Source: an uncultured Paracoccus sp.
Lineage (GTDB): Bacteria > Pseudomonadota > Alphaproteobacteria > Rhodobacterales > Rhodobacteraceae
Length of the DNA stretch: 64,000 nt
Direction of reading: 5' to 3'
Assembly (NCBI RefSeq): GCF_945915435.1
Contig: NZ_CAMEFG010000007.1
Location: 1 to 64,000, forward strand
Numbering within the stretch: position 1 is the stretch's first letter; each line of letters opens with the position of its first letter. Under the pieces are notes generated by a model. The model was not told the DNA's origin and did no database searches. It was given only the letters and a program-made list of their open reading frames with translations. Positions 54,352 through 62,866 of the stretch are shown piece after piece. The position numbers were made by a program, and so were the translations under genes.

Positions 54352-56226
54352 ATGCTGTTGTCGGGGCGGCGCGATCTGATCGTGGCCGGGGTGCTGGCCG
54401 CCCTGGCGCTGGCCGTGGCCGTGCCCGCCGCGCGCTACATGACGCATCTGCAATTCAGCCAGTTGGCCGAGCGGGGGCAGAACACGCTGGGCCTTGCCGT
54501 TTCCGCCCTGCGCGGGGAACTGGCGCGCTATCGCGCCCTGCCCGCGCTGATCGCGCAATACGACACCATCCACGCGCTGGTCCAGGACCCCGGCGACCCG
54601 GCGCTGGTCGCGGGGGTGAATGCGCAGCTCAAGGAAATCAACGCGCTGCTGGGTTCGTCCGACATCTATGTGCTGCTGCCCGACGGGCTGACGGTCGCGG
54701 CCTCGAACCATGACGGGCCTGCGTCCTTCGTGGGCGAAAGCTTTGCCTACCGCCCCTATTTCTACGATGCCGCCGAGGGGCGCGAGGGGCGGTTCTTCGC
54801 CCTTGGCACCACCTCGCTCAAGCGCGGCTATTATTTCGGCGCGCCGGTTTGGGTCGGGGACCGGATCCTTGGCGTCGTGGTCTTCAAGGTCGATGTGGAC
54901 CAGATCGAACGGACCTGGCACGGGGCGGATTTCCGTATCCTCGTGACCGACCGCGACGGCATCATCTTCATGTCCGACCGGCCCGAGTGGCGCTATGCCG
55001 CCATCGACCGCCTGACGCCCGAGCGGCTGGAACGCAGCGCCGCCACCCGGCGCTATGCCGATACCGAATTGCGCGAACTGCCCGTCACCCGCGCGCAAGG
55101 CCCGACCGGGCACCTGATGCTGACCGTCGAGGAAGGCGGCGCGCGCACCGAATACCTGGCCGTGACCGAGAACATGGCCGAAGCCGACTGGACCGTGAAG
55201 GTGCTGATGCAGACCCGCCCGGCCCGGTTTCAGGCGCTGGTCGCCATTACCGCGTTGCTCTTGCTGCTGGGCGTCGCCGTGCTGGGCTGGCACAGCCTGC
55301 AACAGCGCCGCCGCCGGATGGAGGAACGCCTGGCCGTCCAGCGCGACGCGCAAGAGATGCTGGAGCGCCGCGTCTCCGAGCGCACCGCCGACCTGGCCGA
55401 GGTCAACCGCCGTCTCAACGAAGAGGTGGTCGAACGCCGCGCGACCGAGCGCCAGCTACGCCGCACCCAGTCCGATCTGGTGCAGGCGGGCAAGCTGGCC
55501 GCGCTTGGCCAGATGTCGGCGGCGCTCAGCCACGAGTTCAATCAGCCCCTGGGCGCCGTCCGCGCCTATGCCGAAAACGCCGAGATCCTGCTGGAGCGGG
55601 GCCGCATCGACGATGCGCGGGGCAATATCGCCGACATTTCCCTGCTGGCCGACCGGATGGCGGAACTGGGGCGGCACCTGCGCAATTTCGCCCGCAAGCC
55701 GAACGCGCGGCTGCAAACCGTCACCGTGGCCGAGGTGCTGCGCGACACTCGCCCCATCGTCGCCGCCCGCCTGCGCGAGGCGCGGGTAGAGTTGCGGACC
55801 GACCTTGGTCCCGATCCGATCCATGTCCGCGTGGGCACGGTGCGGCTGCAACAGGTGCTGGTCAATATCCTGACCAATGCCGCCGACGCGGTCGAGAGCC
55901 TGCCCGACCCCCGCATCGCCCTGACCGCCCGGCAGGACGGCGCGCGCGTCTTCATCATCATCCGCGACAACGGCCCCGGCGTGCCGCAGGCCATCGCCGC
56001 GCGGATCTTCGATCCGTTCTTCACCACCAAGGGCGTCGGGCGGGGTCTGGGTCTGGGGCTGTCGATCTCGTATAACATCATCAAGGATTTCGACGGAGAG
56101 TTGCGGGTGGCCGAGGCCGAGGGCGGGGGCGCCGAATTCGTGATCGAACTGCCCGCCGCCGATGGCGATCCGGGCGACGGTCCGGGCGACGGGGGGGCAG
56201 AGGGGCGGCAAGGGGGACGGGCATGA
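54352..56226 (+). CDS. DctB-type sensor histidine kinase
   Basis: 624 residues. TM1 ~9-29, periplasmic double-Cache/PAS-like sensor ~30-285 (DLIVAGVL..., SSDIYVLLPDGLTVAASNHDGPASFVGESFAYRPYFYDA typical of DctB), TM2 ~290-312, coiled coil, HisKA with His394 in AALSHEFNQPLGAVRAYAEN, then HATPase with N box LVNILTNAADAV, G boxes DNGPGVP and GLGLGLSISYNIIKDF. Likely senses a C4-dicarboxylate or tricarboxylate in the periplasm and phosphorylates the regulator encoded next, whose start overlaps its stop by four bases. Confidence 0.94.
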   Translation: MLLSGRRDLIVAGVLAALALAVAVPAARYMTHLQFSQLAERGQNTLGLAVSALRGELARYRALPALIAQYDTIHALVQDPGDPALVAGVNAQLKEINALLGSSDIYVLLPDGLTVAASNHDGPASFVGESFAYRPYFYDAAEGREGRFFALGTTSLKRGYYFGAPVWVGDRILGVVVFKVDVDQIERTWHGADFRILVTDRDGIIFMSDRPEWRYAAIDRLTPERLERSAATRRYADTELRELPVTRAQGPTGHLMLTVEEGGARTEYLAVTENMAEADWTVKVLMQTRPARFQALVAITALLLLLGVAVLGWHSLQQRRRRMEERLAVQRDAQEMLERRVSERTADLAEVNRRLNEEVVERRATERQLRRTQSDLVQAGKLAALGQMSAALSHEFNQPLGAVRAYAENAEILLERGRIDDARGNIADISLLADRMAELGRHLRNFARKPNARLQTVTVAEVLRDTRPIVAARLREARVELRTDLGPDPIHVRVGTVRLQQVLVNILTNAADAVESLPDPRIALTARQDGARVFIIIRDNGPGVPQAIAARIFDPFFTTKGVGRGLGLGLSISYNIIKDFDGELRVAEAEGGGAEFVIELPAADGDPGDGPGDGGAEGRQGGRA

Positions 56227-57581
56227 CTCTGGATCAGGTGCTGCTTGTGGACGACGACGACCAGATGCGGCGCGCCATCTCGCAGGCGCTGGACCTGGCG
56301 GGGCTTGGCGTGCGCGAACTGTCCAGCGCCGAACGCGCGCTGGATTTCGTCAGCTTCGGCTTTCCCGGCGTGGTGATCGCCGACATCCGCATGCCGGGCA
56401 TGGACGGCATGACCCTGATGACCCGCATCCACGAGATCGACCACGAAATTCCCGTCATCCTCATCACCGGCCACGGCGAGGTGCAGCTTGCCGTCCGCGC
56501 CATGCGCGAGGGCGCCTATGACTTCATGGAAAAGCCCTTTGCGCCAAGCCGGCTGGCCGAGATCGTCCGCCGCGCGCTGGAACGCCGCCAGCTCGTGCTG
56601 GAAAACCGCCTGCTGCGCGCCGCTGCCGGGCATCGCGACGATCTGGAACAGCGCCTGATCGGGCGGTCCGCCGCGATGATCGAACTGCGCTCGCGCCTGC
56701 GGACGGTGGGACCGAGCAGCGCCGACGTGCTGCTGATCGGCGCGACCGGCAGCGGCAAGGAGGTCACCGCCCGCGCGCTGCACGACCTCAGCCCCCGCGC
56801 CAGCCGCCCCTTCGTCGCGATCAACTGCGCCGCCCTGCCCGTCAACCTGATCGAGAGCGAGCTTTTCGGCCACGAGGTCGGCGCCTTTCCCGGTGCCATC
56901 CGCGCGCGTTACGGCAAGTTCGAGCTGGCGCAGGGCGGCACCATCCTGCTGGACGAAATCGGCGCCATGCCGCTGGACGTGCAGGCCAAGCTGCTGCGGG
57001 TGATCGAGGATCGCACCGTCTCGCGCCTTGGCTCGAACGAGGAATACCAGCTTGACGTCCGCTTCATCGCGACCAGCAAGACCGACCTTGCCGACAGCGT
57101 GGCCGACGCATCCTTTCGCGAGGATCTGTTCTATCGCCTGAACGTCGTGACCCTGCACATCCCGCCCCTGTCCGAACGGCGCGAGGATGTGCCGCTGCTG
57201 TTTCTCAAGCTGGTGCGAGAGGCCGCCGCCCGCCACCAGCGCCCGCATGTCCCCGTGCCCGAGCAGGTCGTCGCCGCCGTCGCCGCGCGCGACTGGCCGG
57301 GAAACGTGCGCGAATTGCGCAACGCCGCCGACCGCTACGGGTTGGGCCTGGGCCTGCAATTCGATGCCGGCCAGGACGCCCCGCCCGCGCCGCAGCGCCT
57401 GGCCGACCGGATGGCCGCCCATGAACGGCAGATCATTTCGGATGCGCTGGCGGCGCATGGCGGCAGCCTGCGCCCGGTCTATGAATCGCTGGGCCTGTCG
57501 CGCAAGTCGCTTTACGAAAAGATGCAGAAACACGGGCTTGACCGGCGCGGCTTTCAGGGCGGCACCGGCGATCCGGGTTGA
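56223..57581 (+). CDS. DctD-type sigma-54-dependent response regulator
   Basis: 452 residues: receiver domain (phospho-acceptor Asp54 in VIADIRMPGMDG, Lys in MEKPF), AAA+ domain with Walker A G173ATGSGKE, Walker B GGTILLDEIGAM, and C-terminal Fis-type helix-turn-helix (GGSLRPVYESLGLSRKSLYEKMQKHGL). The sigma-54-contacting loop reads GAFPGA (residues 220-225) rather than GAFTGA. Translationally coupled to the sensor kinase. It probably activates the tctCBA genes that begin 270 bases downstream from a sigma-54 promoter. Confidence 0.93.
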   Translation: MTLDQVLLVDDDDQMRRAISQALDLAGLGVRELSSAERALDFVSFGFPGVVIADIRMPGMDGMTLMTRIHEIDHEIPVILITGHGEVQLAVRAMREGAYDFMEKPFAPSRLAEIVRRALERRQLVLENRLLRAAAGHRDDLEQRLIGRSAAMIELRSRLRTVGPSSADVLLIGATGSGKEVTARALHDLSPRASRPFVAINCAALPVNLIESELFGHEVGAFPGAIRARYGKFELAQGGTILLDEIGAMPLDVQAKLLRVIEDRTVSRLGSNEEYQLDVRFIATSKTDLADSVADASFREDLFYRLNVVTLHIPPLSERREDVPLLFLKLVREAAARHQRPHVPVPEQVVAAVAARDWPGNVRELRNAADRYGLGLGLQFDAGQDAPPAPQRLADRMAAHERQIISDALAAHGGSLRPVYESLGLSRKSLYEKMQKHGLDRRGFQGGTGDPG

Positions 57582-57670
57582 TATCCACCCTTGCGGCGGC
57601 GCCGTCGGGACGGTTTGGGTATGAAACGACACATCAAGCCCGCGTGATGTTACCGAATCCACCCATGACC

Positions 57671-57687
57671 GGGGGGTTTTGTTGCTT
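57671..57687 (+). promoter_or_regulatory. Candidate sigma-54 promoter upstream of tctC
   Basis: GG at 57672-57673 and TTGCT with GC at 57684-57685 have the ten-base spacing of a -24/-12 promoter, and the -12 box TTGCT matches well. The -24 box is a G run instead of TGGCAC, so the match is weak. It lies about 170 bases before the tctC start and just downstream of a sigma-54-type regulator gene, which raises its plausibility. Confidence 0.35.
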
Positions 57688-57854
57688 TTCATGTCGCGGA
57701 CCCCTTCGCCGCAGTTGCGCGAGGGGGCCTTCTTGGGTTGATGGACCATGTCCGAACGCGGCTGCCAGGGAAGGGGGCGGCGGTTCACCGCGATACCGCC
57801 CGCCGGATTCTTCGCCAAAGACGCGAACGACCACGAACAACGAGGAGGAAGACC

Positions 57855-58829
57855 ATGAAAAAGACCACGCTTCTTGCAACCGCCGCCGCGCTTGGGCTGG
57901 GGGTATCGCCGGCGATGGCGCAAGACTATCCGACCCAGCCGATCAACATGGTCGTGCCCTTTGCGGCGGGCGGCCCGACCGATACCGTCACCCGCCTTGT
58001 CGCACAGGCCATGAGCCGCGAACTGGGCCAGCAGGTCGTCGTGGAAAACGTGGGTGGCGCGGGCGGCACCCTTGGCGCGGCGCGGGTCGCGCAGGCCAAT
58101 CCCGACGGCTACACGCTGCTGCTGCATCACATCGGCATGTCCACCGCGCCGACGCTTTACCGCGAACTGCCCTTCGATCCGCTGACCGACTTTGAATATG
58201 TCGGGCTGGTGACCGAGGTGCCGATGGTCTTCGTCGGCCGCAACGACCTCGAGGTGGACACGCTGGAAGACGCCATCGCCTGGATCAAGGAGGAAGGCGA
58301 GAACGTCATGTATGCCAATGCCGGGATCGGCGCGGCATCGCATCTGTGCGGCCTGCTGTTCATGTCCGAGATCGACACGCCCATGACCACGATCCCCTAT
58401 CAGGGCACGGGTCCGGCGATCACCGACCTGATGGGCGGGCAGGTCGATTTCCTTTGCGACCAGACGACGAACACCACCAACCAGATCCGCGACGGCTCGA
58501 TCAAGCCCTTCGCCGTCACCATCCCCGATCGCCTGGACAGCCTGCCCGACGTGCCCACCACGGCCGAAAGCAGCCTGCCGGGCTTCGAAATCACGATCTG
58601 GCACGGCATCTATGCGCCCTCGGGCACGCCCGATGAGGTGGTCGAGCGCCTGACCGCCGCCCTTCAGGTCGCGCTTCAGGATGAAACCGTGGCCGAGCGT
58701 TTCGCCGATCTGGGCACCGCGCCCTCGCCCCAGGAGGATGCGACCCCCGAGGCGCTGCGGGCCAAGGTCGAATCCGAAATCGAGCTGTGGCGTCCGCTGA
58801 TCGAGGCCGCGGGCGTCTACGCCAACTGA
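57855..58829 (+). CDS. tctC: Tripartite tricarboxylate transporter substrate-binding protein
   Basis: 324 residues; periplasmic solute-binding protein of the TTT (Bug) family. Signal peptide to about residue 22 (SPAMAQ), then YPTQPINMVVPFAAGGPTDTVTRLVAQ, QQVVVENVGGAGGTLGAARVAQANPDGYTLLL, the Bug-family hallmark start. Strong AGGAGGAAGACC ribosome site. First gene of tctC-tctB-tctA; substrate (citrate, other tri- or dicarboxylate) unknown. Confidence 0.96.
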   Translation: MKKTTLLATAAALGLGVSPAMAQDYPTQPINMVVPFAAGGPTDTVTRLVAQAMSRELGQQVVVENVGGAGGTLGAARVAQANPDGYTLLLHHIGMSTAPTLYRELPFDPLTDFEYVGLVTEVPMVFVGRNDLEVDTLEDAIAWIKEEGENVMYANAGIGAASHLCGLLFMSEIDTPMTTIPYQGTGPAITDLMGGQVDFLCDQTTNTTNQIRDGSIKPFAVTIPDRLDSLPDVPTTAESSLPGFEITIWHGIYAPSGTPDEVVERLTAALQVALQDETVAERFADLGTAPSPQEDATPEALRAKVESEIELWRPLIEAAGVYAN

Positions 58830-58948
58830 CCGCTGCCATCCGGGGCCGCGCCGCGATGCTGCGGCGCGGTCCGCGTTTCATGGGACATTACCCCGCCTTG
58901 GCCGCATGATGCGGGGGCTGCGGGGTTTCGGCAATCCGGGGAGGGGTC

Positions 58949-59398
58949 ATGCTTTCACGCGACTACAAGGACATATTCGGCGGGTTTCTGCTTGTCGTTT
59001 TCGGGGGCTGGGTGGCGTGGTATTCCGCGACGCATTACGAGTTGGGGACGTTCCGGCGGATGGCGCCGGGGATGTTTCCGATGATGCTGGGGATCATCCT
59101 GGCGGGTTTCGGGGTGGCCATCGCCGCGCCCGCGTTCTTCCGGCCCGGCGAAAGGCCCCATATCCGCATCTTCTCGCCGCTTTTCGTGCTGGCGGGCGTT
59201 GCCGCCTTTGCCATCCTGGTGCGGCCCTTCGGGTTGATCCCGGCGATTTTGGGGGTCGTCATCATTTCCTCGCTGGCCGAGATGAAGGTGCGCCCGGTCA
59301 GCCTGACCATCCTGTGCGTCGCGCTGTGCCTGATCGCGTGGCTGACCTTCCGCGTCGGTCTGGGCCTGCCCATGCCGATGTTCCGCTGGCCGTATTGA
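58949..59398 (+). CDS. tctB: Tripartite tricarboxylate transporter small membrane subunit
   Basis: 149 residues with four transmembrane helices, TctB family: MLSRDYKDIFGGFLLVVFGGWVAWYSATHYELGTFRRMAPGMFPMMLGIILAGFG, then FVLAGVAAFAILVRPFGLIPAILGVVIISSLAE and a last helix. The KDIFGG...F-x-R-M-x-P-G-x-F-P segment is characteristic. Ten bases upstream of tctA. The 119-base gap after tctC may allow higher expression of the binding protein. Confidence 0.93.
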   Translation: MLSRDYKDIFGGFLLVVFGGWVAWYSATHYELGTFRRMAPGMFPMMLGIILAGFGVAIAAPAFFRPGERPHIRIFSPLFVLAGVAAFAILVRPFGLIPAILGVVIISSLAEMKVRPVSLTILCVALCLIAWLTFRVGLGLPMPMFRWPY

Positions 59399-59408
59399 GG
59401 GGCGCGCG

Positions 59409-60941
59409 ATGGATATCTTCGGCAATATCGCCCTGGGTCTGGAAACCGCGCTGTCGTGGTCGAACCTGTTCTATTGCTTTCTGGGCGTCTTCCTGGGCAC
59501 GCTGGTCGGCGTCATTCCGGGCATCGGGGTCTTGTCCGCGATCTCGATGCTGTTCCCGATCACCTTCTACCTGGAACCCACGACCGCGCTGATCATGCTG
59601 GCGGGCATCTGGTATGGCACCAGCTATGGCGGCAACACGGCCTCGATCCTGCTCAACATTCCCGGCACGCCGGCCAATGCGGTGACCTGCCTCGACGGCT
59701 ATCCGATGGCGCGGCAGGGGCGGGGCGGCGTGGCGCTGCTGATGACGACGGTGGCGTCCTTCGTCGGCGGGTCGATCGGCATTCTGCTGCTGATGCTGTT
59801 CGGGCCGGTGATCGCGCGCTATGCGCTGAACTTCGGCTCGGCCGAATATTTCGCGCTGATGGTGATGGGGCTGGTCGCGGCCTCGACCATTTCCGAAGGC
59901 TCGGCGCTCAAGGGGCTGGCGATGGTGGTCTTGGGCATCATGTTCGGCTGCGTCGGCGCCGACATCTATACCGGCACGCCGCGGTTCAACTTCGGCACGC
60001 TGGAGCTGACCGACCAGATCAGCCTGATCGCGCTGGCCATGGGCATCTTCGGCGTCTCCGAGGTGATCGCCTCGGTGCGCAACGTCCATATCGGCGACAT
60101 CGACCCCGAATCGGTCAAGTTCAAGGCGATGAAGCCCTCGAAGGACGATGTGAAACGCTCGATCTTCCCGATGCTGCGCGGCTCGGGGATCGGGTCGTTC
60201 TTCGGGACCCTGCCCGGCACCGGGCCATCGGTCGCGGCCTTCATGGCCTATGCGATGGAAAAGCGCGTGGCCAAGGAACCCAAGCGCTTCGGCAAGGGCG
60301 CGATCGAGGGCATCATGGCGCCGGAATCGGCCAACAACTCGGCCGACCAGACCAGTTTCATCCCGACGCTTTCGCTGGGCATCCCCGGCAGCCCGACGAT
60401 GGCGCTGATGCTGGGCGCGCTGATGATCCACGGCATCGCGCCGGGGCCGAGCCTGGTCAACGACCAGCCCAGCCTGTTCTGGGGGCTGATCATGTCCTTC
60501 TGGATCGGCAACCTGCTGCTGATCGTGCTGAACGTGCCGCTGATCGGGGTCTGGGTGCGGCTCTTGATGATCCCCTATCACCTGCTGTTCCCGGCGGTCC
60601 TGATGTTCATCTGCATCGGCACCTATTCGGTCAACATGTCCAGTTTCGAGGTCTGGCTGGTCGTCTTCTTCGGTTTCCTCGGCTATCTGATGCGGATCCT
60701 CGACTGGCCTGCGGCGCCCCTGCTGCTGGGTTTCGTCCTCGGCCCGCTGATGGAGGAGCATTTCCGCCGCGCGCTGCTGCTGTCGCGGGGGGATTTCATG
60801 ACCTTCATCGACCGCCCCATCAGCGCGACCGTCATGGCGATCACGCTGCTGCTGCTCGTCTGGGGCATCTGGTCCGCGCTGAAGGAACGCAAGCGCTCGA
60901 AGCTTGAGGAACAGCTTGAGCGGCTGAACAGGACCGGCTAG
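59409..60941 (+). CDS. tctA: Tripartite tricarboxylate transporter large membrane subunit
   Basis: 510 residues, about 11-12 transmembrane helices; the permease subunit of TTT. Signatures: FLGTLVGVIPGIGVLSAISMLFPITFYLEPTTALIMLAGIWYGTSYGGNTASILLNIPGTPANAVTCLDGYPMARQG and GSFFGTLPGTGPSVAAFMAYAMEKR, FGKGAIEGIMAPESANNSADQTSFIPTLSLGIPGSPTMALMLGAL. Complete and intact. Followed by a terminator. Confidence 0.97.
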   Translation: MDIFGNIALGLETALSWSNLFYCFLGVFLGTLVGVIPGIGVLSAISMLFPITFYLEPTTALIMLAGIWYGTSYGGNTASILLNIPGTPANAVTCLDGYPMARQGRGGVALLMTTVASFVGGSIGILLLMLFGPVIARYALNFGSAEYFALMVMGLVAASTISEGSALKGLAMVVLGIMFGCVGADIYTGTPRFNFGTLELTDQISLIALAMGIFGVSEVIASVRNVHIGDIDPESVKFKAMKPSKDDVKRSIFPMLRGSGIGSFFGTLPGTGPSVAAFMAYAMEKRVAKEPKRFGKGAIEGIMAPESANNSADQTSFIPTLSLGIPGSPTMALMLGALMIHGIAPGPSLVNDQPSLFWGLIMSFWIGNLLLIVLNVPLIGVWVRLLMIPYHLLFPAVLMFICIGTYSVNMSSFEVWLVVFFGFLGYLMRILDWPAAPLLLGFVLGPLMEEHFRRALLLSRGDFMTFIDRPISATVMAITLLLLVWGIWSALKERKRSKLEEQLERLNRTG

Positions 60942-60957
60942 GCCGCGCCCGGCGAAC

Positions 60958-60985
60958 ACGGCCCGCGCATCGACGCGGGCCGTTT
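60958..60985. terminator. Hairpin terminator between tctA and the glucan biosynthesis gene
   Basis: Ten-base perfect stem ACGGCCCGCG (60958-60967) / CGCGGGCCGT (60974-60983) with a six-base loop and a short TTT tail. Converging genes lie on both sides. Confidence 0.8.
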
Positions 60986-60989
60986 GCGC

Positions 60990-62588
60990 TCAGGGGGTGC
61001 TGTCCAGCAGCGCGCGCAGTTGCGAGGGGAACAGTTGCAAGAGCAGCGTCTCGGTCAGCGCCGCGCCGCCATGTTCGACGAACAGGCGCAGGTCGATGGG
61101 GGTGTCGTCGTCCTCGGGCAGGCCCGCGAAATCAAGATCGGCCATCGCGCGCCAGTAATCCGTGCCCACGACCGGATAGGCCACGCCGTCGCGCACCGTC
61201 CCGGCCGAGGCGGTGGCGTTCACGGCCACGCCATCCTCGCGGCCCAATCCCTCGACCCCTTCGGCGCGGAAATCGCACACCAGCTTGACCGTATCGGCGG
61301 GGCGCGGCTGGCCGGGCACGCCGCCCGCGCCGATCCGCGTGGCGATGAAATGGCCGGTCGTGGCGGGCAGCGGGCTGTCCTGAACCCAGGACAGGCGATA
61401 TTGCAGGTCGTATTCCGTCCCCGCCGCCGCAGGCGCCCCCGGTTGCCAGAAGGCCACGATATTGTCGTGGATCTCGTCATCGGTGCGCAGTTCGACCAAG
61501 GTCACGCTGCCCTCGCCCCAATCCTGCCCCGGCTCGACCCACAGGCTGGCGCGCTTTTCGTAGAACACGCCGTCGTCCTGATACTGGTCGAAGTCGCGTT
61601 CGCGCTGCATCAGCCCGAACCCCTTGACCGAGGGCGCCGAGAACGTGTTGGTCATCGTGCGCGGCGGGTTGTTCAGCGGCCGCCAGATCTGCTCCCCGCT
61701 GCCGGTGACGATCTCCAGCCCGTCGGAATCATGGACCTCGGGGCGCCAGTCGGGGGCGATATGGGGGGTGTTCTTGCCGAACCAGAACATCGAGGTCAGC
61801 GGCGCGACGCCAAGCCGTTCCACGTCCTTGCGCAGGAAGATGCGGGCGGCGACGTTCTGGATCACGCCGTTGTCGCGGAAAGAGGCGATGCGATAGGCCC
61901 CGGTCGCGCTTGGGCTGTCCAGCAGCGCATAGGCGGTGATGTCGCCGTTCTCGCCCGGTTCCAGCCAGAAATGGGTGAAGTTGGGGAATTCCTCGGGTCC
62001 GTCGGGGATGGCGGTGTCGATGGCAAGGCCGCGCACCGACAGCCCGAATTGCCCGCTATAGCCCGAGGTGCGCCAATAGGACGCGCCCAGAAAGGCCATC
62101 CAGTCCTGTTCCGTCTTGCCGTCCTGCACGCGGAAACCGGCGAATCCGGTGGTCTGGGTCAGTTCCTGCGCGGGGCTGTCGCCCGGAATGTCGAACATGT
62201 CCAGCGAAAAGGGCAACTCGACCGCCTGGCCGTCCTGAACGGTGTGCAGGCGGACGGGGTTCTTGAAATAGCGCCCCGGAAAGAAGGCATGCACCGGCGA
62301 GGCGCCTTCCTGCCCCTGCCAAAGCCCGTGTTCCTTGCGAAAGGCGATGCGGTTGTGCTGGTCGTAATCGATCCGTTCCAGCACATCGGCGTCGGGAATG
62401 TCCGGCGCCTGCCACGGGCGGGTGGCCAGGTCGCGCGCCATGTCGGTCAGGATGTCGTAGGAAAAGGGCGTGGTTTCGCCGGTCGTATCTGCCCCCTGCG
62501 CGACCGAGATGCGCGGCAAGAGGAAAAAGGCCCCGCTGCCGAGGGCGGACATCAGGATGGCGCGGCGGTTCGGATTTCCCATGTTCAT
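60990..62588 (-). CDS. Glucan biosynthesis protein (MdoG/OpgG/OpgD family), Tat-exported
   Basis: 532 residues. N-terminal twin-arginine signal NRRAILMSALGSGAFFLLPRISVAQG, as in OpgD rather than Sec-exported OpgG. The periplasmic domain shows FSYDILTDMARDLATRPW, FPGRYFKNPVRLHTV, GASYWRTSGYSGQFGLSVRGLAIDTA, TSMFWFGKNTPHIAPDWRPEVHDSDGL and RASLWVEPGQDWGEGSVTLVELRTDDEIHDNIVAFWQP: the OpgG/D hallmark stretches. Takes part in periplasmic glucan backbone processing. No opgH glucosyltransferase is adjacent in the window. Start 62588 or 62582 (MGNPNRRA). Confidence 0.93.
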   Translation of the reverse strand: MNMGNPNRRAILMSALGSGAFFLLPRISVAQGADTTGETTPFSYDILTDMARDLATRPWQAPDIPDADVLERIDYDQHNRIAFRKEHGLWQGQEGASPVHAFFPGRYFKNPVRLHTVQDGQAVELPFSLDMFDIPGDSPAQELTQTTGFAGFRVQDGKTEQDWMAFLGASYWRTSGYSGQFGLSVRGLAIDTAIPDGPEEFPNFTHFWLEPGENGDITAYALLDSPSATGAYRIASFRDNGVIQNVAARIFLRKDVERLGVAPLTSMFWFGKNTPHIAPDWRPEVHDSDGLEIVTGSGEQIWRPLNNPPRTMTNTFSAPSVKGFGLMQRERDFDQYQDDGVFYEKRASLWVEPGQDWGEGSVTLVELRTDDEIHDNIVAFWQPGAPAAAGTEYDLQYRLSWVQDSPLPATTGHFIATRIGAGGVPGQPRPADTVKLVCDFRAEGVEGLGREDGVAVNATASAGTVRDGVAYPVVGTDYWRAMADLDFAGLPEDDDTPIDLRLFVEHGGAALTETLLLQLFPSQLRALLDSTP

Positions 62589-62714
62589 AAGGTGCTGGCC
62601 CTGCTTTCTGGCGTTTGGCCCACACAATGCCCCCTGCGGCCCCACATGCAAGCCGGGTTGAGCGCATCGGCATAGGGTCGCCTGTGATCACAAGCGGCGG
62701 CGCGGTCCTTTGCC

Positions 62715-62786
62715 GCCTTGCAGCGCCCCCAAAGGCGAAATGCCGCCGGTCCGGGCTGCAAGGCCCGGCCCCCGGTCCCCCCCCCC
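62715..62786. other. Structured leader with inverted repeat and poly-C tract
   Basis: In the 278-base gap between the glucan gene and the acyl-CoA synthetase gene: nine-base inverted repeat GCCTTGCAG (62715-62723) / CTGCAAGGC (62756-62764) followed by a run of ten C (62777-62786), about 80 bases before the synthetase start. The gap should carry the promoters of both divergent genes; no consensus boxes recognised. Confidence 0.5.
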
Positions 62787-62866
62787 GGCCCTCGCGCCAT
62801 ATCCTTTCCTTGCGCGCGCGGGCTGCGTAATATCGTGGAAGCAAACGCACGGGCGGAGAAAGCTTC

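Noticed and set aside
55566..58604. Very long open frame (over 1000 codons) on the minus strand opposite the sensor, regulator and tctC genes
   Set aside because: It runs across three well-supported genes, has repetitive Arg/Gly/Gln-rich translation and no motif. Such mirror frames are expected from GC3-rich codon use.
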